Positions 21,783 through 32,041 of a stretch of 64,000 nucleotides of DNA are shown piece after piece. Each line of letters starts with the position of its first letter. Positions within the stretch are counted from its first letter, which is position 1. The position numbers were made by a program, and so were the translations under genes. The stretch lies in the NCBI GenBank assembly GCA_002221725.1, contig NJFT01000207.1, forward strand, positions 1 to 64,000, read 5' to 3'. The DNA comes from Scedosporium boydii (Eukaryota > Ascomycota > Sordariomycetes > Microascales > Microascaceae). The notes beneath the pieces were generated by a model, which saw only the letters and a list, made by a program, of their open reading frames with translations, was not told where the DNA came from and did not search any database.

Positions 21783-22812
21783 GATGAACTAAATGATACT
21801 TGTTTATAAAGAGCCACCACAGCCTCCGTAGAGTTGCGGGTGGAAGGCTTGGAGGAATAAAAAAGGGGGCAAACCAAGCGAGTTGGGGACCCTGGAGAAC
21901 CATGCGGAGGAGAAGGGGCAGAAATACTGTGTGTTTACCTCCAATGGGCTGCCTCCCTGCCACCAATCTCCCACCCCATGTCCCTGGTCTCAGGGGGCAG
22001 CTTTGAGCACAAAGCCGCGAGGTACGTGCCGTCGGCCGATATATCTTAAGGTAGCAAAGTAAATAGCAATTTCCGCGAACACATGACGGTGTCACGGAGG
22101 AATACTGCACTGCCCTACCTGCAGGGCGGGGTTTACAGATCGGCGAAAGGGGGTTACAATAGAGGGTGCCATTCTCGCCAGGCCAAACAACTACCAGTTG
22201 GTGGCGTCCACTACTTTAGCTTCCCGGCTCCATCTCGCTAATGCAATGCAGGTGCGCGAATACCTCTGATCGAGGTTCCACGAGTTGTCACCCCGAGCTT
22301 GGGCGGAAGCCTAAATTATACCTCCGACGCCAAATCTCAAAGACCTTTTTGCAAGGTAAATCACCATCTTGTGACAAAAAGTCCGTAAAATAGGCAGATG
22401 ACATCTCCGCATGCCGCGGTGAGACTGAGGGATTTTACGCTGCAGTGATGCTGGGAAAACTTGGATATTTCAGATCTGGTCTTCTTGGCAGCCCATGGCA
22501 GCCAATATCGGCGAGTTCAGCATTGAAAGTGTCTACACTAAGACTTGTAAGTAGAGTGATTCCATTCCTGGAAGAGATACTGGGTATGGGCGAGTCCAGA
22601 GATTACATTCTGTGAGGGAGCAGGATGATCATGCTCCACTGTAAAGTGCGCCATGCGCCCGTCCGAAATGGGTATGAGATATTGGTGGGTACTGGATGTA
22701 TGTGGAACTTCCAGAGAGGAGTATTTATCATTTCTCGTTTTGTGAATTGACGTCCCAACACATTCTCCTAACTCCTCTTCTCTCCGGTTTTGCACTACAC
22801 AGTCCTAGAAAG
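21783..22812. other. Intergenic, divergent promoter region
   Basis: About 1 kb between divergent genes. No gene, RNA or repeat is supported. Confidence 0.4.
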
Positions 22813-24225
22813 ATGGCTTTCCTTGCCTTTACGAACTTCAACATAGTCGTCAGCGTCCTTGGCGGCTGGATCGCCTTTTTCGGCCTGTTTTCGTACCTCG
22901 TCAAGGAGAGATACTACCTTTCCGAGGCCTGTAAGTGATGGCTGGACTGGCTTTTTTGCTCCCGGAGACGCGCTGACGCACAGCCTGTACCTCGGTAGTC
23001 ATTTCCACCTTCGTCGGCGCCATATTCACCTACGGGCTAAATCTACTGAAGCCCTTGGAATATGCCGGCTCTAAAGACGGCCTTGATGCCGTTAACCTAG
23101 ACTTCAGTCGCCTTGTACTGGGCGTTCAGCTTTTCCTTGCCGGAGTCGAGCTGCCCAGCCGCTATCTGCAAAAGGAATCGAAGTCGCTCATGCTACTTCT
23201 AGGTCCGGGAATGGTGGCGATGTGGGCGTGTAGCAGCATCGTCGTATGGGCTATTGTTCCTGGCCTTCCGCTCTTGCACGCATTGGCCATCGCGGCATGC
23301 ATCACGCCAACGGACCCGGTTCTCTCCAACGCTATCGTCAAAGGCAAGTTCGCCGATGAGAACGTCCCCAAGGACCTGCAGAATATTATTATTGCCGAGT
23401 CCGGCGCGAACGATGGCCTCGGATACCCGTTTTTATTTCTCGCTCTCTACCTAATACAATATAGTACGGGAGAGAATCATGACACAGTTGGAGGTGCCCG
23501 CACCGCCATAAGTCTCTTCCTGTGGAAGACCTGTGGCTACGTTGTCCTGTTTAGCGTCGTGTATGGCGGCATTGTGGGCTGGGCAGCTAAAGAACTCCTG
23601 TACCGCGCAGAGAAGAAGCTGTATGTGGATCGCGAGAGCTTCCTCGTCTTTGACATTGCCATGGCGCTATTCATACTCGGAACCTGTGGTATTCTAAGAA
23701 GTGACGATGTTCTGGCCTGTTTTATTGCCGGTAACGTCTTTACGTGGGACGACTGGTTCCGGATCCAGACGCTGGACGATTCCCTTCGGCCCACTGTCGA
23801 CATGGTACTTAATGTGGCCATGTTTCTGTGGGTTGGCGCAACATGCCCCTGGGAAAGCTTTTGGACAACCGAGATGATTTCTCCCTACCGCTTGATTGCC
23901 CTTGGGCTGGCCGTCTTGCCGCTGAGACGGCTTCCTATCATCTTCCTTCTCCGTCGCCATGTTTGGCAGATTGAGGATATGTGGCAAGCTTTGTTCGTCG
24001 GCTACTTCGGACCGATTGGGGTGTCTGCTATATTCTATCTCCATATCGGTCTGGAATTCCTGAAGGGTGCCGCTGAGGCCGGTTTCCCCTCAAAAGCGGC
24101 GGAACAGCTCGGTGAAACCATGAGAGTCATCGTATGGTTTCTAGTAATATGTAGCGTGGTGAGTAGCCCTTTTGCACAATCCTTCCTCTTAGTCGCTTTA
24201 TTATACCCCTCCGCCTTTTTTTTTT

Positions 24226-24269
<44 letters not shown>

Positions 24270-24422
24270 TTTTGTTTTTTTTTTTTTTTTTTTGTTTTTT
24301 TTTTTTTTTTGGTTAGCGTTCCCGGTTCATAGCTGATACAAGTCAAGGTTGTTCATGGATTAAGCGTGCCCCTAGCTAATCTGGGCTTATATTTGTTTCG
24401 AGCATTCTCCCAGGCGACTTGA
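22813..24422 (+). CDS. Na+/H+ antiporter (CPA1 family, NHA1-like), short form
   Basis: Three exons, 22813-22930, 22999-24158 and 24348-24422, give 450 residues. It has the CPA1 membrane core: LDFSRLVLGVQLFLAGVELP, the ion-site helix AIAACITPTDPVLSNAIVKG with the Thr-Asp-Pro motif, IIAESGANDGLGYPFLF with the conserved Asn-Asp pair, and RRLPIIFLLRRHVWQIEDMWQALFVGYFGPIGVSAIFY near the end. The final exon supplies VVHGLSVPLANLGLYLFRAF and a stop. It exchanges Na+ or K+ for protons at the plasma membrane. Yeast Nha1 has a very long cytoplasmic tail; here the protein ends just after the membrane domain. The second intron (24159-24347) is almost entirely a poly-T tract. Confidence 0.9.
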
Positions 24423-25055
24423 CGTCTTCCGAGGCGTCGGAAAGCGAAGGAAGGCATGGCTATGTCCTGGGCTACGGCGTGGAGGGTTTTCCTACTATGC
24501 TAAACTAACGTAGCTGAAAGAACCTATAGGGAACTCTTAGAAGCCAAAGTTGAATAGAGCCTCTAAAGAGGTAATAATCTAATTATCTCCCCTATCAGGT
24601 GGCATTTACACGGTTATATCTTAATAAAATCTTATTAAGGAAATATTTAGTACCAATATACTACTTCTTTTCGAGCGTATGAAGAGCACGTCGTTAGGAG
24701 GTAGATATATCATTTATATACCGAGAGCTTAGATTTCGGCTTTAATACCTACTTTGATCTTAAACAGTTACCTGATAAATAAGGGGAAATATTACATTTA
24801 TTGGATAGCGGTTTTTAATCAATCCCTGGGCACACGTTGAGAATGAGGGCGTAGTAGGAATCTAATACTGCGTAGCATTTCCTACTAATTTAGGAAAGTC
24901 GGATTAGATGGTCCTGAAGTTAGCAGATTTGTGCCAACCATAAACGGCAGCCTTGGATCCCGAAATGTGGTGGCGCCGGTGAACCGGATTCCACGGCGGC
25001 ACGCGGCCCACCGTCCATTTCCAAAGCCCACCCTCACGGGCAATCGGCCACGCAG
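24423..25055. other. AT-rich, RIP-like stretch upstream of the GTPase-like gene
   Basis: From about 24530 to 24910 the sequence becomes rich in TA dinucleotides and poor in CA/TG, with stops in all frames, as expected of DNA altered by repeat-induced point mutation. GC content rises again at about 24950, where the frame of the GTPase-like gene opens. No P-loop coding segment could be found in it. Confidence 0.5.
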
Positions 25056-26816
25056 TTGACATCAGTGTATGCCATCGATATTGGGAAGACGCGCGTTCGG
25101 CTTATCGACACACCGGGGATTGGAGACACACGGGGCGTTGGTCAGGACAACGAAAACATGGAGGACATCCTGAGAGTCCTCCGCGCCTACAACAACCTGC
25201 ACGGCATACTTGTCCTATTGAAGGCAAATGCTGCTCGCTTGACAGTCATGTTTCGTTTCTGCGTCAAGCAGCTTCTGACCCACCTTCATCGAGATGCTGC
25301 GAGAAACATTGCGTTCGGCTTCACAAATACCCGAGGCTCCAACTACAAGCCCGGCGACACCTTCAAGCCCTTGGAAAGCCTTTTGAAGGAGTACAAGGAA
25401 GTGAGGATGGGCTTGTTCGAGCACAATGTCTACTGCTTCGACTCGGAAAGCTTCCGGTACTTGGCGGCACTGAAAAAGGGCATAGACATGGGCTTCGTGG
25501 AGGACAGCCGCCGCAGCTGGGAATATTCCGTCGCGGAGTGCCAACGCCTGGTGAAGTACTTTCAGGGAATATCTCCACATCAAGTGCGGAACACGATCAA
25601 TCTCAACGAAACTCGAAACACGATCCTCCGGCTGACGGAGCCCATGGCGCTTCTCGCCGAGAAGATCAGGGCCAGCATCGACGTGAACAACGATCACATA
25701 GAGGAGCTCGCCAGCATCGAACTCACGCGAGGGGAACTCGTACAGCGCCTCTTCGTGCAGAGGGAAAGTTTAGAGTCGTACGAGGTGGACATGCCACGGA
25801 CCGTTTGCACCCATACGTCCTGCATCGAAGTACGCAGCGATTTCCGAGGCAAACAGGAAGCCGCCATCATCTATAAGACCATGTGTCACCGACCATGCTA
25901 CCTGGACACTGTTGACCGGAACGAGAAAGGGCACTCTGGGCTGCAGAGCTGCTCGGCGATGAACTCGAAAGGCGTGTGCAGGCGGTGCGGCCATAATTGG
26001 ATGGAGCATATGCACATATATTACGAGTATCGCCCAATGACGTACAAGCATCGGGATGAGACGGTAGTGAAAGGCCTCCTCGAAAATGCCGGAAATATTG
26101 AACTGAAGAAAGAGGCGATCCGAATGAAGGAGAGGGCGATCGAGGAATTCGAACATGAGTATCGCCGAGTCCAAGAGGCTGCCATTCAGTTTGGGTTCTT
26201 CCTTAAAAGGCATGCCATCACTCCGTACAACGATGCCACCGTCGAGTATCTTGACATGCTCATCGACCAAGAAAGGGTGAAGATCCGGAGCGGGGGGTCG
26301 AAAGCACGCCTTGCCAACCTCACCAAGTACAAAGCCGAGCACCTCCAGAAGGTTGACGTCCTAAAGAAAGCAATAGAGGAAGGCGACCAGTCCAAGCTTC
26401 TCAGCGATGCCGACGTGAAACAGCTGGCAGCCAGTCTTTACAGCCTACCTCACTTTGGGAAAGACCTCCAAGACATCATCAAAAACCAGGAACAGGCAGG
26501 AGACGCGGCGTATCGAGAGCGGTCTTACAACGTGTATGCCGGATCGCACTGGGGGCGTGGTACCCGGCAAAAGTCCCACGGGGAAGGGCGCAAAAGCCAG
26601 CCCAACCACAAACCTCCATACCCGGCGAACCCGTCTTCATCCTATGAGCCAATGCCTGGAGCGTTTCCCCACCAGCCCACCGAACTAAGTATCCGACATG
26701 CGGCGCCGCCTCAAGATTCAAGTAGTTGGCAGTTTTTTAGTTATTCTAAAGGGGGAGAGTCGAATAAGAAGGAAAAGCTATTTAATCGGATAGGAAAATG
26801 GTTGTCGTTTCTCTAA
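25056..26816 (+). CDS. AIG1/septin-type GTPase-like protein, N-terminal P-loop region missing
   Basis: A 586-codon open frame without introns. It enters the G domain at SATQLTSVYAIDIG (just upstream of 25056) and contains the G3 motif as VRLIDTPGIGDTRG, then the fungal-specific continuation (NLHGILVLLKANAARLTVMFRFCVKQLLTHLH, FGFTNTRGSNYKPGDTF). A cysteine-rich segment (CTHTSC, CRRCGHNW) and a coiled-coil tail follow, then a Pro/Ser-rich end. Such proteins are common, poorly studied fungal P-loop NTPases. The G1 motif GxxxxGK(S/T), which should lie about 40-60 residues earlier, is absent, and no in-frame ATG precedes the switch region (the first is at MEDILRVLRA). AT-rich RIP-like DNA borders both ends. 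I read it as a 5'-truncated gene, perhaps still transcribed; the body has no stop or frameshift. Confidence 0.75.
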   Translation: MTSVYAIDIGKTRVRLIDTPGIGDTRGVGQDNENMEDILRVLRAYNNLHGILVLLKANAARLTVMFRFCVKQLLTHLHRDAARNIAFGFTNTRGSNYKPGDTFKPLESLLKEYKEVRMGLFEHNVYCFDSESFRYLAALKKGIDMGFVEDSRRSWEYSVAECQRLVKYFQGISPHQVRNTINLNETRNTILRLTEPMALLAEKIRASIDVNNDHIEELASIELTRGELVQRLFVQRESLESYEVDMPRTVCTHTSCIEVRSDFRGKQEAAIIYKTMCHRPCYLDTVDRNEKGHSGLQSCSAMNSKGVCRRCGHNWMEHMHIYYEYRPMTYKHRDETVVKGLLENAGNIELKKEAIRMKERAIEEFEHEYRRVQEAAIQFGFFLKRHAITPYNDATVEYLDMLIDQERVKIRSGGSKARLANLTKYKAEHLQKVDVLKKAIEEGDQSKLLSDADVKQLAASLYSLPHFGKDLQDIIKNQEQAGDAAYRERSYNVYAGSHWGRGTRQKSHGEGRKSQPNHKPPYPANPSSSYEPMPGAFPHQPTELSIRHAAPPQDSSSWQFFSYSKGGESNKKEKLFNRIGKWLSFL

Positions 26817-27279
26817 TAACTAAACACATGAGTTCGAGGGTACAATACCCCCCCCCCTTTTTTTTTTTTTTCTAACGCACGACCTGATCATACCTAGCTA
26901 GTCCCCAACTATACGTACGGCGAGGAGCTTACTTAGATAGTTACTGTTTATCCACTTTGCTATAGGATAAGTCCAGGCCTGTAAAGATATAAGCCTAGCG
27001 CGCCTCTCTGCCTCCTAAAGGTGAAGGTCCTTGATTAGTTAGGTACGGAGCGGAATTTCCGATATTGTTAGAGACATCATATGTCACATTTGAAGCTAAC
27101 AGCATTCTCGCATTCCTAACCTTTGCCTCCCCTCCAAGTCCTCCAAGCGAACCGAATGAGAGGAGAATGTAGTGGAGATGGTGGGATTCTCAAGTAGGAG
27201 ATTCATGCCACACGACTGTCGACATGATCCACATCCTTTCTGTAAATTCACATGTGTTTCCACTGCCTCCAAGACAAAT
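26817..27279. other. Intergenic with C/T homopolymer and AT-rich stretch
   Basis: A run of C then T lies at about 26850-26870. The interval 26880-27060 is TA-rich and stop-rich, similar to the stretch before the GTPase-like gene. Confidence 0.45.
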
Positions 27280-28625
27280 TCAGTACGGAGGCATGCCCAA
27301 AGCTTCCCTCCTCCCAGTGCTCGCAGGATCCAAGTACGGCACTCCGCCAATACCCGATGCACGAACACCAGTCCTGATACCATCTACCAGGTGCGTGTCG
27401 GGCTTTTACCTTTACATTAGCACTCATGTAAAATTGCCTTCTCCGGCTATCTAGTGGCAGGAGATGGGGAGAATAAAAATAGGAAAATACTTGGAAAACT
27501 TACAGTGGCAGCATGCAAAGTGCATTCGTTACTCCAGATAGCACATGCACCTCTGGTCCAATGCATCCTGGCTACGCAGTCATGGTTCCGCGTGATGAGT
27601 CTGAGCACATAATCTCGGATAATCTGGTCCTCGTAGGTGTGAACGCCGTCGATACGAGTGACGTGGAGGCCAACACCTGCGAAGAGGGATTTCCAGCCCG
27701 TAACCGGGTGCGTCCGAATGACCGGGTGGGATGGGCTAAACTCGTAGTCTACGTTTAGAGGCGAGCCTCTTGGGGACGTGACATCGTAGCCCCCAGCCTC
27801 ACATGCGGATTTGAATACGGGTTGAGCGCAGGTGGCGGTCAGCGTCTCGAGGAAGGCTCGGAACGGCGGCGAGAGCCTGTCATACAGTTCGTAGCCCGAC
27901 ACCCAAAGGGTGTCACCCCCGGCTGGCGGAGTATCCTGCATGCGGAGGAAAGAGAAATCGGAGGGGCAGTTTTCGAAGAGACCTTATCCGTATAAGCAGG
28001 GGGCGTCTATTAACCAAACAATGTGTATTTGGAGAGATGGGAGAAATATGGACAGCGTCAATCAGGGGAAACACACTGTCGCTATGCCATTCACGGCCCA
28101 GATCCCGTGGCTCATTAAGTGAGCCAGGGCGATTCTTCATTGTGGCATACAGCTTCTTCGCAGCCTCGGAATTGATAACGTAGCTAATTGTTTTCTGTCA
28201 ATTGATTCAGCAATTCGCGAAATGAAATAATACGTCTCTCACATGTTCTTGTCCGTAGTACCATCAGCCATGGGCAGGTTGTTCGGGTCGTTGTACAGAG
28301 GATGCACATGGAGGCCGTGGTCCGCAGGTCTTCCGGTCAATTTGCCAAGCATATCGGTGATATACTTCTGCTCCTCGACAGAGAGATCGTCCTGGGCGGC
28401 ACGGAAGAAGACAACCCCACGCTCGCAGATGGTGATGGCAAGATCGCGGAGCTGCTCTTCGGCATTGGGCGCATTCAGCATGTCCTTGAGCTTTGCCGTC
28501 GGATACTCACGGCCGATGATGGGCGAGACATCGACATACTCGAGATGGTCGATTGACGTGCCCCGTTTGAGCGGTTCACGCTTCAACGTCTTGGAGCCAT
28601 TGGTACCGTTGGTAACGGAGCTCAT
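27280..28625 (-). CDS. TauD/TfdA-type Fe(II)/2-oxoglutarate dioxygenase
   Basis: Four exons: 28625-28243, 28183-28077, 27982-27504 and 27402-27280, giving 363 residues. The N-terminal part (ICERGVVFFRAAQDDLSVEEQKYITDMLG, GLHVHPLYNDPNNLP) is that of fungal sulfonate/alpha-ketoglutarate dioxygenases. The iron site is HSD in LGREWHSD (first His and Asp) with the distal His in CTLHAAT; PPAGGDTLWVSGYELYD precedes a helix pair, and HPVTGWKSLFAG contributes further active-site residues. The last exon ends GVRASGIGGVPYLDPAS, the normal C terminus. These enzymes oxidise taurine, alkyl sulfates or other small acids, releasing succinate and CO2. No sulfur genes lie beside it, so the substrate is open. 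Confidence 0.9.
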
Positions 28626-29528
28626 TGCGCAGTTAGGGTCAGAGGGTAGTGTTAGTATTGACTGTTATACTGTATGTGTATGCGTCTTGCCGTTTACGAA
28701 CTCGCTTCGGTGTGGCAGTTTGGTTGTGTGGAAAAACAACAACCAGGGAATAAGTTCGTCCGAGCAGGGAACCGTAGAAGTTCTTTTAAGGTGCATGGCG
28801 TATCCGAGTCTATCTTGAAGTACCGCGGTATAAAATCCGGGGTGCGCATTACCGCGCTGGCGGGGCTTTGTGGGGTGCATTCTTAGTGCGGGGAATATAA
28901 TCTAAAGATGGATACAATCAGCATCTATGGAAATTAGATTTAGGCTCCGGCAGTGGCAGGCCGCAAGGATGTGGGTTAGGATAGCAAATATCGGTCTTAT
29001 ATGATTCGTGGGTGGTGTGTTGCGCCGCCTCCGACGTGCGGTTGGAGATGCATGAGATCTCCGCGTCTTTCCCCGGCCGTGGGTGGGTCTCGTTACATCG
29101 GTGGTCGACGTGCTTAACCTACCGAACTGCCGATCATGAATGATCAAGGCGAGCAGCAGAAAGTCGCTTAGCGCTGGTGATTTGAAATCATCTGGGTTCG
29201 GGAGTGTCCCTCTCTTCTTACTTCGGCCTCGACTGCTGCTCATTGAGCCAAGTGAGGGGGCGTCGCGGCGTTTATGGTCCGAGACGAAGGGTAGATGTGT
29301 GTGAAGGATCACATTGCCGCGCTTCACAGAATACATCCTTAAATCCGACAGTCCCTGACAATCAATCTCCAACCCCGTCACAGTCGTAGGAACCAGTCAG
29401 GTGGTGATTCCCATATATTATTCTATCGTCCCAGCAGCGTACCACCTACCACCAACCCGTCACTCTAGTGGCATTACCTTTGGCGTAAGCATACTATCCC
29501 GGCCTGTCACAACGCCTTTGTTTCCAAC
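28626..29528. other. Intergenic, divergent promoter region
   Basis: About 0.9 kb between the dioxygenase and the sugar-type carrier, which are transcribed away from each other. No gene is supported. Confidence 0.4.
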
Positions 29529-31381
29529 ATGGTTGCGGCTGTCATCTCCGCCAATCCGTTGCAGCTGGATATCAGCAGTCATCGGAAGTGTCTGTTGATC
29601 TGCTTCATCGTTACCCTTGCCAGCTTCCAGTATGGCCTAGACTACGGCCTAGTCGGTGGCTTCATGGCGATGCCTGGCTTTCTCAGGGTGTACGGCTACT
29701 ATGACGAACAGAAGCAGAAATGGGCCATCGACCCGACCGTACAGCAGCTTATCTCGTCACTGATGACTATCGGGACCTTCGTGGGCTCGCTGCTTGTTGG
29801 TCCCTTCAGCTCCAAATTTGGCCGAAGGGTGGGTTTGTGGTCGGCCTCCATTTTGAATTTTGTCTCGACGGCTGTGATGCTTGGGACCACAAGCATCGGC
29901 GCCCTCTACGCTGCTCGTTTTCTACTCGGTGAGCACTCTGTCCTTGACTTTTTCCCCCTTTTTTTCTTTTGAAGATTACGGTCATTAATATGAGGTTGAT
30001 TCCAAGGCATCTCTGTCGGCTGGTTCCTCACTTTCGCTCAGGTCTACGTTAACGAAGTGGCCCCGGCCCATCTCCGAGGTATAGCGTTTGCCGTATACCA
30101 AACCCAACTCTCCTCCGGCTCCATCGTGGGCGCAGCTGTCGACTATGGCACGCATCTCATGCAAGGAAAGGAGGCGTACCGTATTCCCTTGGCTGTCTTC
30201 TTCGTAGTACCTACGATCCAGACGATCTCCCTCTTTTTCTTCCCCGAAAGCCCCCGCTGGCTGATGACCCAGGGGAGAGAGGACGACGCGGAGGCATCCT
30301 TGAGAAAGCTCCGTAACAGGAACATCAAGGAGAGCGAGTTCCAGGCGGAATTTAATGAGATCCGCATCTCGACCGCCGAGCAGATAGAGAATAGCACAAA
30401 CAAGAAGCTATGGATCGAGATGTGGAAAGGAACCGACCTCCGTCGAACCCTTCTCTCCATTGCGATTATCTGCTTCCATTGCGCAAATGGTCTGTTTAAT
30501 ACCCACTGCATCAAATATTTCCAGACCGATTCACTTTCGTACTAATAAACTCCTCCAGGCTCCTCATGGTTGAACATTTACACCACCTATTTTCTCGACA
30601 TCGCAGGCGTTAAGGAGGCATTTGCCTACTCCACCATGGTGAGCTGCATGGGTCTGATCGGTGTCCTCAGCAGCTTATTTTTCGTTCGACGTCTCGACCG
30701 CCGCCTCATTGTCATGCTCGGCGTTGGCGCCTGTGGCTGCTGCCAACTTGCGTTTGCCGTTGCATGGACGGTGGCGCCAGAGAGTACGGCTGCCGGTAAG
30801 GCTGTGATCGCCTTCATGTCGCTGTTCACCTTCGCCTACGTAGCCTATGGTAAGCCTTGATCTTGTTTCCTTATCGTTACGCTATGGCAAACTGACTGGG
30901 CGGGAAATTATTTAGCACCATACGCCTGGCTCCTGGGAGGCGAGTACCCCAACAACCATCTCCGCGCTCACACATACGGAGTCGCTACGGCTCTCAACTT
31001 CCTTGGGAACTGGCTTGGTGTTTTCACTGCGCCGTATTTCATCAACCCCGCTGGTCTTGGATGGCGTGCCAAATATGGGTTCGTTTCTTAATTCTGGTCC
31101 CAACTATCTTCTGGCCCCTGGTAATACTGCTAACGCCTCATCTTACTAGTTATATCTGGTTTGGTTCAAACGCGGTCCTACTCATCTTCACCTACTTCTT
31201 TATACCCGAGACTCGTGACCGCACCCTCGAAGAAATTCACGAGATGTTCCAGGCTAAGCTCCCGGCTAGAAAGTTCAAGACGTATGTCTGCACGGGCACC
31301 GAAACTATGGCAAAGGCTGCCATTGCGAAGGAAATGGAGCTCGGAAATGTCGATCATATAGAGAGAACATCTACGGTTTAA
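29529..31381 (+). CDS. MFS sugar porter-type transporter
   Basis: Five exons (29529-29928, 30007-30489, 30559-30849, 30916-31078, 31150-31381) give 522 residues. The sugar-porter signatures are present: FSSKFGRRVGLW in loop 2-3, YVNEVAPAHLRG, the PESPRWLMTQGRE block after helix 6, and PETRDRTLEEI after helix 12. The start falls at ATG 29529 before a short tail and helix 1 (KCLLICFIVTLASFQYG). It is a plasma-membrane carrier for hexoses or related polyols. It is not related to the ACS-family carrier at 3.9 kb. The C-tail is short. Confidence 0.92.
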
Positions 31382-32041
31382 TCGGGATTAATTAGGACAG
31401 TCTAATCGAGCAATAGATTAGGTGAACTGCTGCCACTCAGTTTGTTGGATGAAAGTTGGGCACTCGGCGTCGCAACTAAGGACTAAGAATGCTTTCCAGA
31501 GGGAGACCTCTTCTAGGGGATTAGGTATAAATTAATACACGCCAGCTTCTCACCGGCTTATCTTACGGTAACGCAACCAATAATCAGCGAACAGAGAAAC
31601 CTTTGCTATCGTTATGTGGCTGAATTCGGTCGGGTCACAAATCAATGTCATGAATTTGCTAAGAAAAGGCAGAATCCTGGATGCATGAGGTTGATTTTAG
31701 AATACAGGTTCCCTCAGGCTCTATCAGATGCAATGGTGATCAATGATGCTCGGTAGAGCGTGTTGGGCAACAACATTGTTGGGCATCTATGACGGGATAA
31801 GAACCCGTAGACCACGCCGTTCCAAGGAGAGGTTCCCGGAGAGGACACAAAACACAAACACCCATCAACTCAATCAAGACACACGATCATCCCCAAATCG
31901 TTGGATACACGGGCAATCTGATAGTTGATGCCCGACTACTAGAAAGTCCAGTCCCTCTGATTCTGTTGACACTATCGAACCCATTTGGTGTTCTCATCCC
32001 CCACAATACAAACAAGCAGCGGCGCTTCGGGTGTCCCGTAA
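31382..32041. other. Intergenic
   Basis: About 0.65 kb between two codirectional genes. Nothing supported. Confidence 0.4.

Noticed and set aside
25215..25697. Antisense frames inside the GTPase-like gene
   Set aside because: Shadow of codon bias in the real frame.
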